A stretch of 64,000 nucleotides of DNA from Hexactinellida sp. DTS-2022 (Eukaryota > Porifera > Hexactinellida). Under the pieces are notes generated by a model. The model saw only the letters and a program-made list of their open reading frames with translations. It was not told the origin of the DNA and did not search any database. Below are positions 10,845 through 24,161 of this stretch, one piece after another (position 1 is the stretch's first letter; each line of letters opens with the position of its first letter). The stretch is taken from contig JAPNXP010000014.1 in the NCBI GenBank assembly GCA_028753945.1, forward strand, positions 1,674,001 through 1,738,000, read 5' to 3'. The position numbers and the translations under genes were made by a program.

Positions 10845-11588
10845 CATAGGCGTCAACCATGCCGGGCGGACGGGGCGTGCCCCGGCATGAAAGAATCATG
10901 CCGGGCGGCCACTGTTTCGCCCCAGCATAAATCTTCCGAAATTCGGTGATTTTTTGGTGGTGTTTCGTGATAATTTGGATGTATCTATCATGGATTGCTA
11001 TTTTTTAATGTTTCTAAACTCGTTTGAGCAAATTTACTGCATGTTTGGACCCACTGCGAAAATCGCTGGAAAAGTTTCATACGTTTTTTTTGACACGAAC
11101 CTAATTGGTTCGGGTGAACATATTTAGACTAAGTTAATTCGAGTGGAACCCAACAAATTTGGTTCGGCTGAACTAAAAATTCTAAATCGATCCATATCAT
11201 CTCTGCTCGAAAGGTAATTAATTAACATAAATCGGTGACAGTCGAAATTCAGCCCGGGAAAGTTTTTTTGCGCCTAGTTCTGCACGAACCTATTTGATTC
11301 GGATGGATGAACCTATTTAGTTAATCTAGAACTATGCTAATTAGGTACGGCCGGACTTAATTCGAACCGTTAAAGTTAAAGAATGCTATGTATGTGTTGT
11401 GTCAGAATAGATAGCGATTTAGCGGGTAATTTTCATCAACATAAAACAGACTTTTTGGAAAAAAGTTACACAATAGGTAAACAACTTTTCGGAAAACATG
11501 CTTTATACTAGGTGAAATTTTTAAAAATTTACAACTCGCCCCGGCTCCCGGCATGATTTTCCGAAAAATGGAAAGTTCGACGCCACTG
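10845..11588. mobile_element. hAT-like element, CATAGGCGTC ends (copy 1)
   Basis: Left end CATAGGCGTCAACCATGCCG, right end CGGCATGATTTTCCG...TTCGACGCCACTG. Imperfect 8-bp flanks tcGGTGAG and ttTGTGAG. Interior has GCCGGGCGG inverted blocks and repeated GAACCTAATTGGTTCG/GAACCTATTTG motifs. The same element lies at the same place in copy 2 (32197-33923), so it was there before the 3-kb element spread. Confidence 0.65.
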
Positions 11589-11674
11589 TTTGTGAGTGTC
11601 CACTAACTTGACTTCCAAGTAAGGCAAATAAATCCAGCTCCTTGTATTCCAATGAATCTGTATTTCTTTATATA

Positions 11675-12120
11675 TAGTAGATGCTGGATATAAGAACATT
11701 AACCGTTCTTAGGGTCCGGTTGCGAATCGATTTATCGACATGGTTAACCGGTTAACCGCCCATGCTACTCAATACAACTAATCCTCTAGAAAATCCAGAT
11801 TATACTACTGAATAAGACTCAGCTTTAAAAGTATTACCCAAAAATACTACATTAATTGAATGATACATTTAAAATAAATTAAATTAAATATATTATGCGG
11901 TGATGCCGTGATGGGAAATGGGTTTATGATATTATTTTCTAACACAATTCAGATAATTATAATTATTTATTCAATAATTTCCAACTAATACTGCTGATTT
12001 TCAACAGACCGGAAAACTGGCTAACGAGATCTGTAACCGCTAACCGATATTAGCAACGGTTTACCGAATCCAGCCTTGATATGCAGTTCCCGACGATGTT
12101 CTTATAACCGGCATCTACTG
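11675..12120. mobile_element. pogo/mariner-type MITE in copy 1
   Basis: Ends TAGTAGATGCTGGATATAAG and CTTATAACCGGCATCTACTG, flanked by TA. TA target and CAGTAGATGCCGG ends suit Tc1/mariner-pogo MITEs. Interior has GGTTAACCGGTTAACCG-type inverted motifs. Also present in copy 2 at 31650-32109. Confidence 0.8.
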
Positions 12121-14440
12121 TAGTGTATTTTTTTCGAATACTGCAGATATTGCTAGAAAAAAAAAAACAGTTCCCATGTGGTTCAATAGACTCTGGGCGA
12201 GTGGAATAAACATTGCCAATAATTGCTGGATTTAATAATCAAGTAGGTTGCATTTTGATATTTGTCACTAATGACTCACTATAGTTACTGGAAAGTTGGA
12301 ATGGAAGTTAGAGAAAGCAGTATACAGCAAGTATTTTCTTCTTTTGCTACAGTGTTTTATTCATATTTCGAATATAAATACCGAAGGGGCAAGAGAAAAT
12401 AGAATTCACTTCCAATATCAGGTAGAACGAACTATAACCAGTGCCACGTTTTTATTTACTGTTTACTGATAATACTGGAGGTTGTAACATTTTATGTAAC
12501 TCTATACCAGCCTCAGCTATAATCTTTTTTCCTATTAATTGTCTAAATTTCTAATTCTCGAAGAAATTGGACAATAATCAATTCTCAATTAATTAATAAT
12601 TTTGTTGTGGTCATTCCCTTGAGGTCCATAAGCGGTAGTTGCACGATTGTCAACTTGAAGATATTATGATAATCTTTTAATTCCGATAAAGTGAGTATAT
12701 ATGATTTCATAAATGTCAAAGTATTGTGTCCTAGGCCATGTATAATTGATAAATTCATGTATAGCTATTGAAAACAACTTTATACGAACATTTTTAACAT
12801 TTTGATAATAGATTCACATTTTAAAAATTTTGGGAAAAATTACCTAAAAATATTTTGGTTTTTGGATATAAAATATTATTCTATTAAATTTTTAAAGTGT
12901 TCTCATTTCTTAGCCGATCTATGTACATAGTTTAAAATAAACAAACAGATACAAAATGCACATAACGAACGATTTTAAAATATAAATTGATACTGTACAA
13001 TAAGAACAAATATTGTAGTAATAATTATACGTATATTAGCAAATTGAGATATTGGCATGGAATATATTCCATCTCAATATCACAATTAAGCTCTTGTTAT
13101 TCCATTATAAATAGGTTATTCATGTGGTTAACACTTAATTATATTGATAATAGATCTTGAGAAAACAGGTGAGAAAGAATAACAGTGGTAGTAGAAATCT
13201 CATGGTAGTAAGAATCTCATAGCAATGTAACATCCATGGTCCTTGTATACAAAGTAGTAAGAATCTCATACAACAGTGCCTCCAATGGAACAGGCTGCAA
13301 TTTTGGAATTTTTTCGCCATGTCATCATCACTGTGAAGGTGTTAAATAATTTCATAAAGGTGTTTCAAATGGCAACGACCCTTAGTGAGTTGGAATTTTC
13401 GTTTTTGCTCACTTCATTTTAAAGATATTCAAGTTTCAGTAGAATATAATTAGTGATGAGTCAGCATTTTTTATGTGCGTGTTGGGTGGTCACCCAACAC
13501 CAACTAACCCATTCGAAATATAGAATTCACAAAATTGTAAAACAACATTTCTTTGTCGATGTCATCATCACCTCAAAGTGTCAAAACCGATTTGTAGAGG
13601 TGTTACGGGTCTTAAGGGTCAATTGATAAATTGGAAGTATGTTTCTATTTTCTATAATCTCTGATATATATGATATTTAACTAATTAGTATAAATAATTA
13701 TAAATATTATTTTAATATAACACCAATTTCAATGTCAACTTACAATTATTAAATTAAATTATTTTGTCATGAATAATTAATTAATTAATTTGGCTATCAA
13801 ATTTCAATTCCGCACAATCGATAACCCTAATAAAGTTTAAATAAACAAATTGGAAGCATCTGCATAAGTCATGTACTGACTGAATTAATTATAATTAATT
13901 ACGTCAGTATATTAACAGTGCAATTATATTCTCGCAGAAGTAAATATAATCACATAATCTGTCGTTGTTATGAAATATATAATCTATTTTTCAATAGGAA
14001 ATTAGAAGCCTACTCGATCTCACAAGTTGGATCAATAGACTAGGATTTAACAAGTTAAATCAATATAATTATTACAAGTTGAAACAATGGAATTAGATTT
14101 CACAGTTTTACAGAAACTGAAGTGTGAGTAAACAAATAAATTTCAACCCCGATTTGTGGCATGAATTAAACCCACTATAAAAATATGTCTTCTCCCATGA
14201 GACGCAGAATTTTATGGTGAATCCAAATGTGAAATAAAATTTTGGGGTTTAGTAAAACTTCTTTTGAGTTATGAATCAGACAAATTTTGAAAGGTGTCAA
14301 AGATGTGTCCAAAATTTGTTAATCAAAAATCGTAACCCCAGGTGCACATCTGTAACCCATGAGACACAGATCCTAAAAATTTGGGCTCTTAGTTGATAAA
14401 ACTCTGTTCTGTGGAGTGGCTACGGATAAATAAATAAAAA

Positions 14441-14560
14441 AATCCAAAATTGTAGGTTGTGCCGACGCATGTGTCTTTGGTGGCACTATATTTTGATGGT
14501 AGTTTATTGATAGTGCCTCCAAAGGAACATGCTGTCGGCACAACCTGCAATTTGGATTTT
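14441..14560 (+). repeat. Array hairpin 2
   Basis: Inverted arms AATCCAAAATTG...CAATTTGGATT around GTGGCAC...GTGCCTCC loop; left arm TAGGTTGTGCCGACGCATG matches right arm CATGCTGTCGGCACAACCTG. Confidence 0.9.
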
Positions 14561-15867
14561 TTTCGCCTAGTCATCATCACTATGAAGGTGTTAAAATTTT
14601 CAGAAAGGTGTTTTCCGTAGGCAACGACTCTTAGAGTGGTGGAAGTTTCCATTTTCTCACTTATTTGAGAGATATTCAAGTTTCAGTAGAATATAATCTG
14701 TGATGACTCAGCATTTTTAAAGTGCGTGTTGGGTATTCACCCAACTCCAACCAACCCATGCGAATTATTTAATTCACAAAATTGTAAAAATACATTTTTT
14801 TGACGATGTCATAATCACCTCAAGGTATCAAGACCCACTTGTATAGGTGGTACCTGGCACAAGGACCAATTGATAAATTGAAAGTTTGTTTCTATCTAGA
14901 ATCATCTCTGAGATTAATGAAATTTAGCTAATTAGTATAAATATTTAATGAATCAATTAATTATTTAACACCATTATTATATACAGCTAGACAGCAAAAT
15001 TAATTAGGTTGAATTATTTGCAATTATTATTAATATAAATTGAATTTCACTATAATATTTGAATTCCACGCACTCGATAACCCCAATAATCTAATTGGAA
15101 CCGTCTATAAGTTAAATACAAAAGGAATTAATTATAATTAATTACGTCAGTACATTAATTGTGCAAGAATATTCTCGCCGAAATAAATATAATCACTTAA
15201 TCTGTCGTTGTTGTGGAATGTAAAATCTTAACGGTTCTATCATAAACCATCTTTAGTTTAATGCCATTCATTCATTACTTATTGATAATAAATTAAATTA
15301 TTAGTTATGTATTTTCGCAATGTTATCCACGGTGAGTTGAGTAAAGTCAACAAATTCCTTATATAAATTAATTTAATTTAATTCATTGTATAGTAATGCT
15401 ACAATTAAATAGAAGCCAGCTAGAATTTATAAGTTAAATCAATATAATTATGCAAGTTGAATCACTAGAGCAGGATTTAACAAGTTTAATCAATATAATT
15501 ATTACAAGTTGAATTAAAGGAATTAGATTTAGCACTTTTACTGAAATTGAAGTGTGAGTAAACACAGAAATTTCAACCCCCATTTATGGCAGAAATTAAA
15601 CCATTTATTGAAAATTTTCTTCACCCATCAGAAGCAGAATTTTATGGTGAATCCAAATATGAAATAAAATTTGGGGGTTTAGTAAAACATTTTTTTAGTT
15701 ATGGACTAGACAAATTTTGAAAGGTGTCAAAAATGTGTCCAAAATTGGTCAATCAAAAATCGTAACCCCAGGTGAAAATTAGACGGTCCATACGCACCTA
15801 CATGCCAAGTTTTAGCCCATCAACAATTAAGATCTGGCCAGGGCACCGTCTACGGAGAAAAAAATAA

Positions 15868-15986
15868 AATCCAAAATTGCACCCTGTGCCGACGCATGTT
15901 CCTTTGGTGGCACTATATTTTGTTGGTTGTTTATTGATAGTGCCTCCAAAGGAACATGCTGTCGGCGCAGGCTGCAATTTTGGATT
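15868..15986 (+). repeat. Array hairpin 3
   Basis: Same hairpin; arms AATCCAAAATTGCACCC and GGCTGCAATTTTGGATT. Followed by the short AAGTCATCAACGCCC tail. The two arms differ at several bases. Confidence 0.9.
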
Positions 15987-16701
15987 TTTTTTCGCCAAGT
16001 CATCAACGCCCAAGGTGTGAAGAAGCATTTGTTAATTGGTCCGAGTCACAAGGAACGGTAGATAAATTTGAAGTTTGTTTCTATCTTAAACCATCTTGAG
16101 TTTGATGCCATTCATTCATTATGTATTGATAATAAATTATATTATTAGTTATTTATATTAGCATTGTTATCCACGGTTGAGTTGAATTAAGTCAACAAAT
16201 TCCTTATATTATATTATTTTATTTAATCCATTGTATGGTAAATTAATAGAAGCCAGCTGCAATTTATAAGTTAAATCAATTTAATTATCGCAAGTTGAAT
16301 CAATAGAGTAAGATTTAACAAGTTAAATCAATATAATTATTACAAGTTGAAACAATGGAATTAGATTTAACAGTTATACTGAAACTGAAGTGTGAGTAAA
16401 CAAAGAAATTTCAACCCCCATTTATGGCAGAAATAAAACTCTTTATTGAAAGTTTTCTTATCCCATCAGACGCAGAATTTTATGGTGAATCCAAATGTGA
16501 AATAAAATTTGGGGGTTTAGTAAAACATATTTTGTGTTATGGACCAGACAAATTTTGAAAGGTGTTAAAGATGTGTCAAAAATTTGTTAATCAAAAATCG
16601 TAACCCCAGGTGCAAATTAGACGGTCCCATCGCACCTACATGCCAAGTTTCAGCCCATCAACTATAAAGCTCAGGCCAGTGCACCGTCTACGGAGAAAAA
16701 A

Positions 16702-16820
16702 AATCCAAAATTGCACCCTGTGCCGACGCATGTTCCTTTGGTGGCACTATATTTTATTGGTTGGTTATTGATAGTGCCTCCAAAGGAGCATGCTGTCAGA
16801 CAGGGTGCAATTTTGGATTT
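16702..16820 (+). repeat. Array hairpin 4
   Basis: Same hairpin with near-perfect arms (AAATTGCACCCTGT...ACAGGGTGCAATTT). Followed by the long GTCATCATCACTATGAAGG tail. Confidence 0.9.
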
Positions 16821-17989
16821 TTTTTCGCCCAGTCATCATCACTATGAAGGTGTTAAATTATTTCAGAAAGGTGTTTCAGAAGGCAACGACCCTTTAGAGT
16901 GGTGGAAGTTTCCATTCAGCTCACTTCATTAAAGAGATATTCTAGTTTCAGTAGAATATAATCTGTAATGACTCAGCATTTTTTAAGTGGGTGTTGGGTC
17001 ATCAACCAACATTAACTAACCCATTTTAAATATCGAATTAACAAAATTGCAAAAACACATTTTTTTAACGATGTCATCATCACCTAAAGGTGTCAAGACC
17101 CACTTGTATAGGTGGCACGTGTCATAAGGACCAATTGATATATTGAAAGTTTGTTTCTATCTTCTATGATCTCTGAGATTTATGATATTTAATTAATTAG
17201 TATAAATAATTATTAATATTATTTATAATATGACACCAATTTCAATGTCAACATACAATTATTAAGTTCAATTATTTTGTCATAAATAATTAATTAATTA
17301 ATTTATCTATCAAATTTCAATTCCGCACACTCGATAACCTCTAATATACAAATTGGAAGCTTCTATATAAGTTAAATACAAACTGAATTATTTATAATTA
17401 ATTACGTCAGTATATTAACAGTGCAATTATATTCTCGCAGAAGTAAATATAATCACATAATATGTCGTTGTTATGAAATATATAATCTTAATTTTCAATT
17501 GCAAAATAGAAGCCAGCTTGAATTCACAAGTTAAATCAATATAATTATAGCAAGTTGAATCACTAGAGTAGGATTTAACAAGTTAAATCAATATAATTAT
17601 TACAAGTTGAAACAATGGAATTAGATTTAACACTTTACTGAAACTGAAGTGTGAGTAAACAAAGAAATTTAAGCCCCCATTTGTGGCAGAAATTAAACCC
17701 CTTATTGAAAGATTTCTTCTCCCATCAGACGCAGAATTTTACGGTGAATCCAAATATGAAATAAAATTTGCGGGTTTAGTAAAACATATTTTGAGTTATG
17801 GACCAGACAAATTTTGAAAGGTGTTAAAGATGTGTCCAAAATTTGTTAATAAAAAATCGTAACCCCAGGTGCAAATTAGACGGTCCCATCGCACCTACAT
17901 GCCAAGTTTCAGCCCATCAACAATTAAGCTCTGGCCATTGCACCGTCTACGGAGAAAAAAAAAAAAAATAATAAAAATAATAATAAAAA

Positions 17990-18108
17990 AATCCAAAATT
18001 GCACCCTGTGCCGACGCATGTTCCTTTGGTGGCACTATATCTTGATGGTGGTTTATTGATAGTGCCTCCAAAGGAACATACTTTCGGCACAGGGTGCAAT
18101 TTTGGATT
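17990..18108 (+). repeat. Array hairpin 5
   Basis: Same hairpin, preceded by a 40-bp A/AAT-rich tract. The arms are near-perfect complements (CACCCTGTGCCGA and TCGGCACAGGGTG). Long tail follows. Confidence 0.9.
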
Positions 18109-19439
18109 TTTTTTTCGCCATGTCATCATCACTATGAAGGTGTAAATTATTTCAAAAAGGTGTTATAGAAGGCATCGATCCTTAGAGTGGTGGAAGTTTC
18201 CATTTAGCTCACTTCATTTGAGAGATATTCAAGTTTCATTAGAATATAATATGTGATGACTCAGCATTTTTAAAGTGCGTATTGGGTATTCACCCAACTC
18301 CAACCAACCCATGCGAATTATTTAATTCACAAAATTGTAAAAATACATTTTTTTGACGATGTCATCATCACCTCAAGGTGTCAAGACTCACTTGTATAGG
18401 TGGTACGTGGCATAAGGACCAATTGATAAATTGAAAGTTTGTTTCTATCTTGTATCATCTCTGAGATTAATGAAATTTAGCCAATTAGTATAAATATTTA
18501 ATTAATAAATTAATAATTTAACACCATTATTATGTACAGCAAAATAAATAAAGTTCAATTATTTGCACTTATTATTAATTTAAATCGAATTTCACTATCA
18601 TATTTGAATTCAGCGCACTCGATAACCCCAATAATCCAATTGGAACCGTCTATAAGTTAAATACAAAAGGAATTAATTATAATAAATTACGTCAGTACAT
18701 TAATTGTGCAAGAATATTCTCGCGAAATAAATATAATCACTTTATCTGTCGTTGTTGTCGAATGTAAAATCTGAACGGTTCTATCATAAACCATCTTTAG
18801 TTTAATGCCATTCATTCATTACTTATTGATAATAAATTATATTATTAGTTATTTATATTAGCATTGTTATCCACGGTTGAGTTGAATTAAGTCAACAAAT
18901 TCCTTATATTATATTATTTTATTTAATCCATTGTATGGTAAATTAAATAGAAGCCAGCTGCAATTTATAAGTTAAATCAATTTAATTATCGCAAGTTGAA
19001 TCAATAGAGTAAGATTTAACAACTTAAATCAATATAAATATTACAAGTTGAAACAATGGAATTAGATTTCACAGTTTTACTGAAATTGAAGTGTGAGTAA
19101 ACAAAGAAATTTCAACCCCCATTTATGGCAGAAATAAAACTCTTTATTAAAAGTTTTCTTCTCCCATTAGACGCAAAATTTTATGGTGAATCCAAATATG
19201 AAATAAAATTTGGGGGTTTAGTAAAACATTTTTTGAGTTATGGACCAGACAAAATTTGAAAGGTGTTAAAGATGTGTCAAAAATTTCTTAATCAAAAATC
19301 GTGACCCCAGGTGCAAATTAGACGGTCCCTCCGCAACTACATGCCAAGTTTCAGCCCATCAACTATAAAGCTCTGGCCAGGGCACCGTCTACGGAGAAAA
19401 AATAATAAAAATAATAATAATAAAGGCAGTGATTCTAAT

Positions 19440-19474
19440 ACTGGGCCACTATACTATAGTATAGTCGGCACAGT
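19440..19474 (+). repeat. 35-bp ACTGGGCC...GGCACAGT palindrome
   Basis: ACTGGGCC + ACTATACTATAGTATAGT (perfect 18-bp palindrome) + CGGCACAGT, placed in the AAT tract just before hairpin 6. Preceded by AAAGGCAGTGATTCTAAT as in the cluster at 22600-22935. Confidence 0.9.
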
Positions 19475-19481
19475 AAAAAAA

Positions 19482-19600
19482 AATCCAAAATTGCACCCTG
19501 TGCCGACGCATGTTCCTTTGGTGGCACTATATTTTGTTGGTTGTTTATTGATAGTGCCTCCAAAGGAACATGCTGTCGGCGCAGGCTGCAATTTTGGATT
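19482..19600 (+). repeat. Array hairpin 6
   Basis: Same hairpin with arms AATCCAAAATTGCACCC and GGCTGCAATTTTGGATT; short tail follows. Confidence 0.9.
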
Positions 19601-20324
19601 TTTTTTCGCCAAGTCATCAACGCCCACGGTGTGAAGAAGCATTTGTTAATTGGTCCGAGTCACAAGGAACGGTAGATAAATTTGAAGTTTGTTTCTATCT
19701 TAAACCATCTTGAGTTGATGCCATTCATTCATTATGTATTGACAATAAATTATATTATTAGTTATTTATATTAGCATTGTTATCCACGGTTGAGTTGAAT
19801 TAAGTCAACAAATTCCTTATATTATATTATTTTATTTAATTCATTGTATGGTAAATTAAATAGAAGCCAGCTGGAATTTATAAGTTGAATCTATATATTT
19901 ATCTCAAGTTGAAACAATAGAGTAAGATTTAACAAGTTAAATCAATATAATTATTACAAGTTGAAACAATGGAATTAGATTTAACACTTTTACTGAAATT
20001 GAAGTGTGAGTAAACAAAGAAATTTCAAACCCCATTTATGGCAGAAATTAAACATATTTTTGAAAATATTCTTCTCCCATCAGACGCAGAATTTTGTGGT
20101 GAATCCAAATGTGAAATACAATTTGGGGGTTTAGTAAAACATATTTTGAGTTATGGACCAGACAAATTTTGAAAGGTGTTAAAGATGTGTCAAAAATTCG
20201 TTAATCAAAAATCGTAACCCCAGGTGCAAATTAGACGGTCCATACGCACCTACATGCCAAGTTTCAGCCCTCCATGTATTTAGGTGTGGCCAGGGCACCT
20301 GCTACGGAGAAAAAATAAAAATAA

Positions 20325-20442
20325 AATCCAAAATTGCAGCTGTGCCGACGCATGTTCCTTTCGTGGCACTATATTTTGTTGATGGTTTATTGATAGTGCC
20401 TCCAAAGGAACATGCTGTCGGCGCAGGCTGCAATTTTGGATT
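20325..20442 (+). repeat. Array hairpin 7
   Basis: Same hairpin, short tail. A variant leader TCCATGTATTTAGGTGTGG replaces CATCAACTATAAAGCTC upstream. Confidence 0.9.
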
Positions 20443-21169
20443 TTTTTTCGCCAAGTCATCAACGCCCAAGGTGTGAAGAAGCATTTGTTATTTGGTCCGA
20501 GTCACAAGGAACAGTAGATAAATTTGAAGTTTGTTTCTATCATAAACCATCTAGAGTTTAATGCCATTCATTCATTATGTATTGATAATAAATTATATTA
20601 TTAGTAATTTATTTTAGCAATGTTATCCACGGTTGTTTGAGTTGAGTCAACAAATTCCTTATATTATTATAATTTATTTAATCCATTGTATAGTAATACT
20701 AGAATTAAATAGAAGCCAGCTGGAATTTATAAGTTGAATCAATTTAATTATCGCAAGTTGAAACAATAGTGAAAGATTTAACAAGTTAAATCAATATAAT
20801 TATTACAAGTTGAAACAATGGAATTAGATTTCACAGTTTTATTGAAATTGAAGTGTTGAGTAAACAAAGTAATTTCGACCCCCATTTATGGCAGAAATTA
20901 AACCAATTTTAACAAATTTTCTTCTCCCATCAGACGCAAAATTTTAAGATGAATCTAAATATGAAATAAAATTTTGGGGTTTATTAAAACATATTTTGAG
21001 TTATGGACCAGACAAATTTTGAAAGGTGTTAAAGATGTGTCAAAAATTTGTTAATCAAAAATCGTAACCCCAGGTGCAAATTAGACGGTCCCATCGCACC
21101 TACATGCCAAGTTTCAGCCCATCAACAATTAAGCTCTTGCCAGGGCACCGTCTACGGAGAAAAAAAAAA

Positions 21170-21288
21170 AATCCAAAATTGCTGCCTGTGCCGACGCATA
21201 TTCCTTTGGTGGCACTATTTTTTGGTGGTGATTTATTGATAGTGCCTCCAAAGGAACATGCTGTCGGCACAAGCTGCAATTTTGGATT
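21170..21288 (+). repeat. Array hairpin 8
   Basis: Same hairpin with long tail. Next unit (about 22.5 kb) lacks a hairpin; a palindrome cluster stands in its place. Confidence 0.9.
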
Positions 21289-22599
21289 TTTTTTCGCCTA
21301 GTCATCATCACAATGAAGGTGTTAAATTATTTCAGAAAGGTGTTTCAGTAGGCAACGACCCTTAGAGTGGTGGGAGTTTCCATTTAGCTCACTTCATTTG
21401 AGAGATATTCAAGTTTCAGTAGAATATAATCTGTGATGATTCAGCATTTTTAAAGTGCGTGTTGGGTATTCACCCAGCTCCAACCAACCCATGCGAAATA
21501 TTTAATTCACAAAATTGTAAAAATACATTTTTTTGACGATGTCATCATCACCTCAAGGTGTCAAGACTCACTTGTATAGGTGGTACGTGGCATAAGGACC
21601 AATTGATAAATTGAAAGTTTGTTTCTATCTTGTATCATCTCTGAGATTAATGAAATTTAGCTAGTTAGTATAAATATTTAATTAATAAATTAATAATTTA
21701 ACACCATTATTATGTACAGCAAAATAAATAAAGTTCAATTATTTGCACTTATTATTAATTTAAATCGAATTTCACTATCATATTTGAATTCAGCGCACTC
21801 GATAACCCCAATAATCCAATTGGAACCGTCTATAAGTTAAATACAAAATGAATTAACTATAATTAATTAAGTCAGTCATTAATTGTGCAAGAATATTCTC
21901 GCCGAAATAAATATAATCACTTAATCTGTCGTTGTTGTGGAATGTAAAATCTTAACGGTTCTATCATAAACCATCTTTAGTTTAATGCCATTCATTCATT
22001 ATGTATTGATAATAAATTATATTATTAGTTATTTATTTTAGCAATGTTATCCATGGTTGGTTGAGTTGAGTCAACAAATTCCTTATATTATATTATTTAA
22101 TTTAATCAATTGTATAGTTATACTAAAATTAAATAGAAGCCAGCTGGAATTTATAAGTTAAATCAATATAATTATCGCAAGTTGAATCACTAGAGTAGGA
22201 TTTAACAAGTTAAATCAATATAATTATTACAAGTTGAAACAATAGAATTAGATTTAACACTTTACTGAAATTTGAAGTGTCAGTAAACAAAGAAAATTCA
22301 ACCCCCATTTATGGCAGAAATTGACCCCTTTATTGAAAAATTTCTTCTCCCATCAGACGCAAAATTTTATGGCGAATCCAAATGTGAAATAAAATTTTGG
22401 GGTTTAGTAAAACATTTTTTGAGTTATGGACCAGACAAATTTTGAAAGGTGTTAAAGATGTGTCAAAAATTTGTTAATACAAAATCGTAACCCCAGGTGC
22501 AAATTAGACGTCGACTCCGAATCTACATGCCAAGTTTCAGCCCTCTATGTATACAGGTGTGGCCAGGGCACCTGCTACGGAGAAATAATAATAATATAA

Positions 22600-22935
22600 A
22601 TAAAGGCAGTGATTCTAATACTGGGCCACTATACTATAGTATAGTCGGCACAGTAAAAAAAAATAAAAAATAAAGGCAGTGAGATTAGAACTGGGCCACT
22701 ATACTATAGTATAGTCGGCACAGTAATAATAATAATAATAAAGGCAGTGATTCCAATACTGGGCCACTATACTATAGTATAGTCGGCACAGTAATAATAA
22801 AAATAATAAAGGCAGTGATTCCAATACTGGGCCACTATACTATAGTATAGTCGGCACAGTAATAATGATAACTAACCAAAGCACTAAGATTAGAACTGGG
22901 CCACTATACTATAGTATAGTCGGCACAGTAACATT
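22600..22935 (+). repeat. Cluster of five 35-bp palindromes
   Basis: Copies start at 22620, 22690, 22758, 22826 and 22895. Each is preceded by GGCAGTGATTCNAAT or GAGATTAGA and separated by TAA-rich tracts, giving a unit of about 63-70 bp. The cluster sits directly after GGGCACCTGCTACGGAGAAA, the position normally held by the hairpin. Confidence 0.92.
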
Positions 22936-23195
22936 CGTGCACTGTGAAAAGGTGTAGAATTTAATTCTCTATCGAATGCATATAAATTAAATATTCGCGC
23001 ACTATTTATTATTCTTTTTCAAATATTAAACAGGTGCAAAAATGTGTCCAAAAAAATGTAATAAAAAATCGTGACCCCAGGTGCACATCTGTAACCCATG
23101 AGACACCTATCCTGAAAATTTGGGCTCTTAGTTAATTAAACTCTGTTCTGGGGAGAGGCTACGGACTAATAACTAACCATGGCAGTAAGATTAGA

Positions 23196-23296
23196 ACTGG
23201 GCCACTACTATACTATAGTATAGTCGGCACAGTAATAACTAACCAAGGCAGTAAGATTAGAACTGGGCCACTATACTATAGTATAGTCGGCACAGT
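23196..23296 (+). repeat. Two further 35-bp palindromes
   Basis: Copies at 23196-23233 (with a 3-bp CTA insertion) and 23262-23296, separated by AATAACTAACCAAGGCAGTA. They again precede a hairpin (23310). Confidence 0.88.
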
Positions 23297-23309
23297 AAAA
23301 ATAATAAAA

Positions 23310-23427
23310 ATCCCAAATTGCAGCCTGTGCCGAAATTATTCCCTTTTTAGGGCCTATATTTGGTGGTTTGGGTATATAGTAGTGCCTCTAAAGAGAAATA
23401 ATTTCGGCACAGGCTGCAATTTGGGAT
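23310..23427 (+). repeat. Variant array hairpin 9
   Basis: Arms AATCCCAAATTGCAGCCTG and CAGGCTGCAATTTGGGATT. The middle differs (CCGAAATTATTCCCTTTTTA / AAAGAGAAATAATTTCGG). The arms have changed together and pairing is kept, so this is a distinct subfamily. Confidence 0.85.
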
Positions 23428-23635
23428 TTTTTTGGGCATGAGCCAAAGGAACGATGGATAAATTGGAAGTTAGTTCCTATCTTAAAACATTTGAATTTAA
23501 TGCCATTCAATAAATATGTATAGATAATAAATTATATAAATATAGTTAATTATTTTAGCAATGTTATCCACAGTGAGTTGAGTAAAGTCAACAAATTCCT
23601 TATTTTATTTTAATTGCTTTAATCCATTATATATT

Positions 23636-23806
23636 ATGAGAATACTTATCCACCGATCATCGGTAGCACCGATCATCGGAGTTAGTATTAAAAATCCTCG
23701 CTACTTTCTACCGATGATGTTTTTTATACACATAAAAAAACAATCGGTAGAAAGTAGCGAGGTTTTTTAATACAACCGCCGATGATCGGTGGATAAGTAT
23801 TCCCAT
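23636..23806. mobile_element. Palindromic MITE with TATGRGAATACTTATCC ends
   Basis: Inverted ends TATGAGAATACTTATCCACC and GGTGGATAAGTATTCCCATA, with inner inverted CCGATCATCGG and CCTCGCTACTTTCTACCGAT / ATCGGTAGAAAGTAGCGAGG. The duplication may be TAT but is not certain in AT-rich DNA. Confidence 0.65.
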
Positions 23807-23922
23807 ATATTATTAGTACAATTAAATAAAAGCTAGTGGAACTCACAAGTAGAATTAATATAATTATCGCAAGTTGAAACAATAGAGTAAGATTTAACAG
23901 TTTACTGAAATTGAAGTGTGAG

Positions 23923-24067
23923 CAGTGGCGGCGCCAGGAGGCCATGGCCCCCCCTCTTTTGAGGCTGGCCCCCCCTAGAATAACATTGTACTACAGTGTG
24001 GCCCCCCCTGAAATCCCCCCTGGCCCCCCCAGAGCTCCCCTACCTGAAAATCCTGGCGCCGCCTCTG
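23923..24067. mobile_element. hAT MITE, CAGTGGCGGCGCCAGGA ends
   Basis: Ends CAGTGGCGGCGCCAGGA and TCCTGGCGCCGCCTCTG. Perfect 8-bp duplication AGTGTGAG (23915-23922 and 24068-24075). C-rich interior (GGCCCCCCCT). Sister copy at 63443-63595. Confidence 0.92.
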
Positions 24068-24161
24068 AGTGTGAGTAAACAAAGAAAATTTCAACCCCCA
24101 TTTGTGGCATGATTTTTTAAAGTTTTCTTCTCCCATCAGACGTAGAATTATATAGTGAATC

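Larger units (their letters stand above)
10319..13275. mobile_element. 3-kb TIR element, 4-bp duplication, Ginger-like (copy 1)
   Basis: Inserted in a hairpin copy with the 4-bp duplication GTGC (10315-10318 and 13276-13279). Long inverted repeats of about 250 bp begin TGTTGTATGAGATTCTTACT and include a second TATGAGATTCTTACTACCAT copy, AAGGACCATGGATG about 50 bp in, and ATAATGGAATAACAAGAG. TGTNR ends with 4-bp duplications fit the Ginger superfamily, but no integrase-like ORF is present, so this is a non-autonomous or decayed copy. AT-rich interior with two older insertions (10845-11588, 11675-12120). A second copy, inverted, is at 30443-34450. Confidence 0.75.

Noticed and set aside
14441-14600. 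Helitron terminus (hairpin followed by CTAG)
   Set aside because: CTAG is present after only some hairpins (others read CAAG, CATG, CCAG), and no Rep/helicase sequence or A|T insertion boundary was seen.
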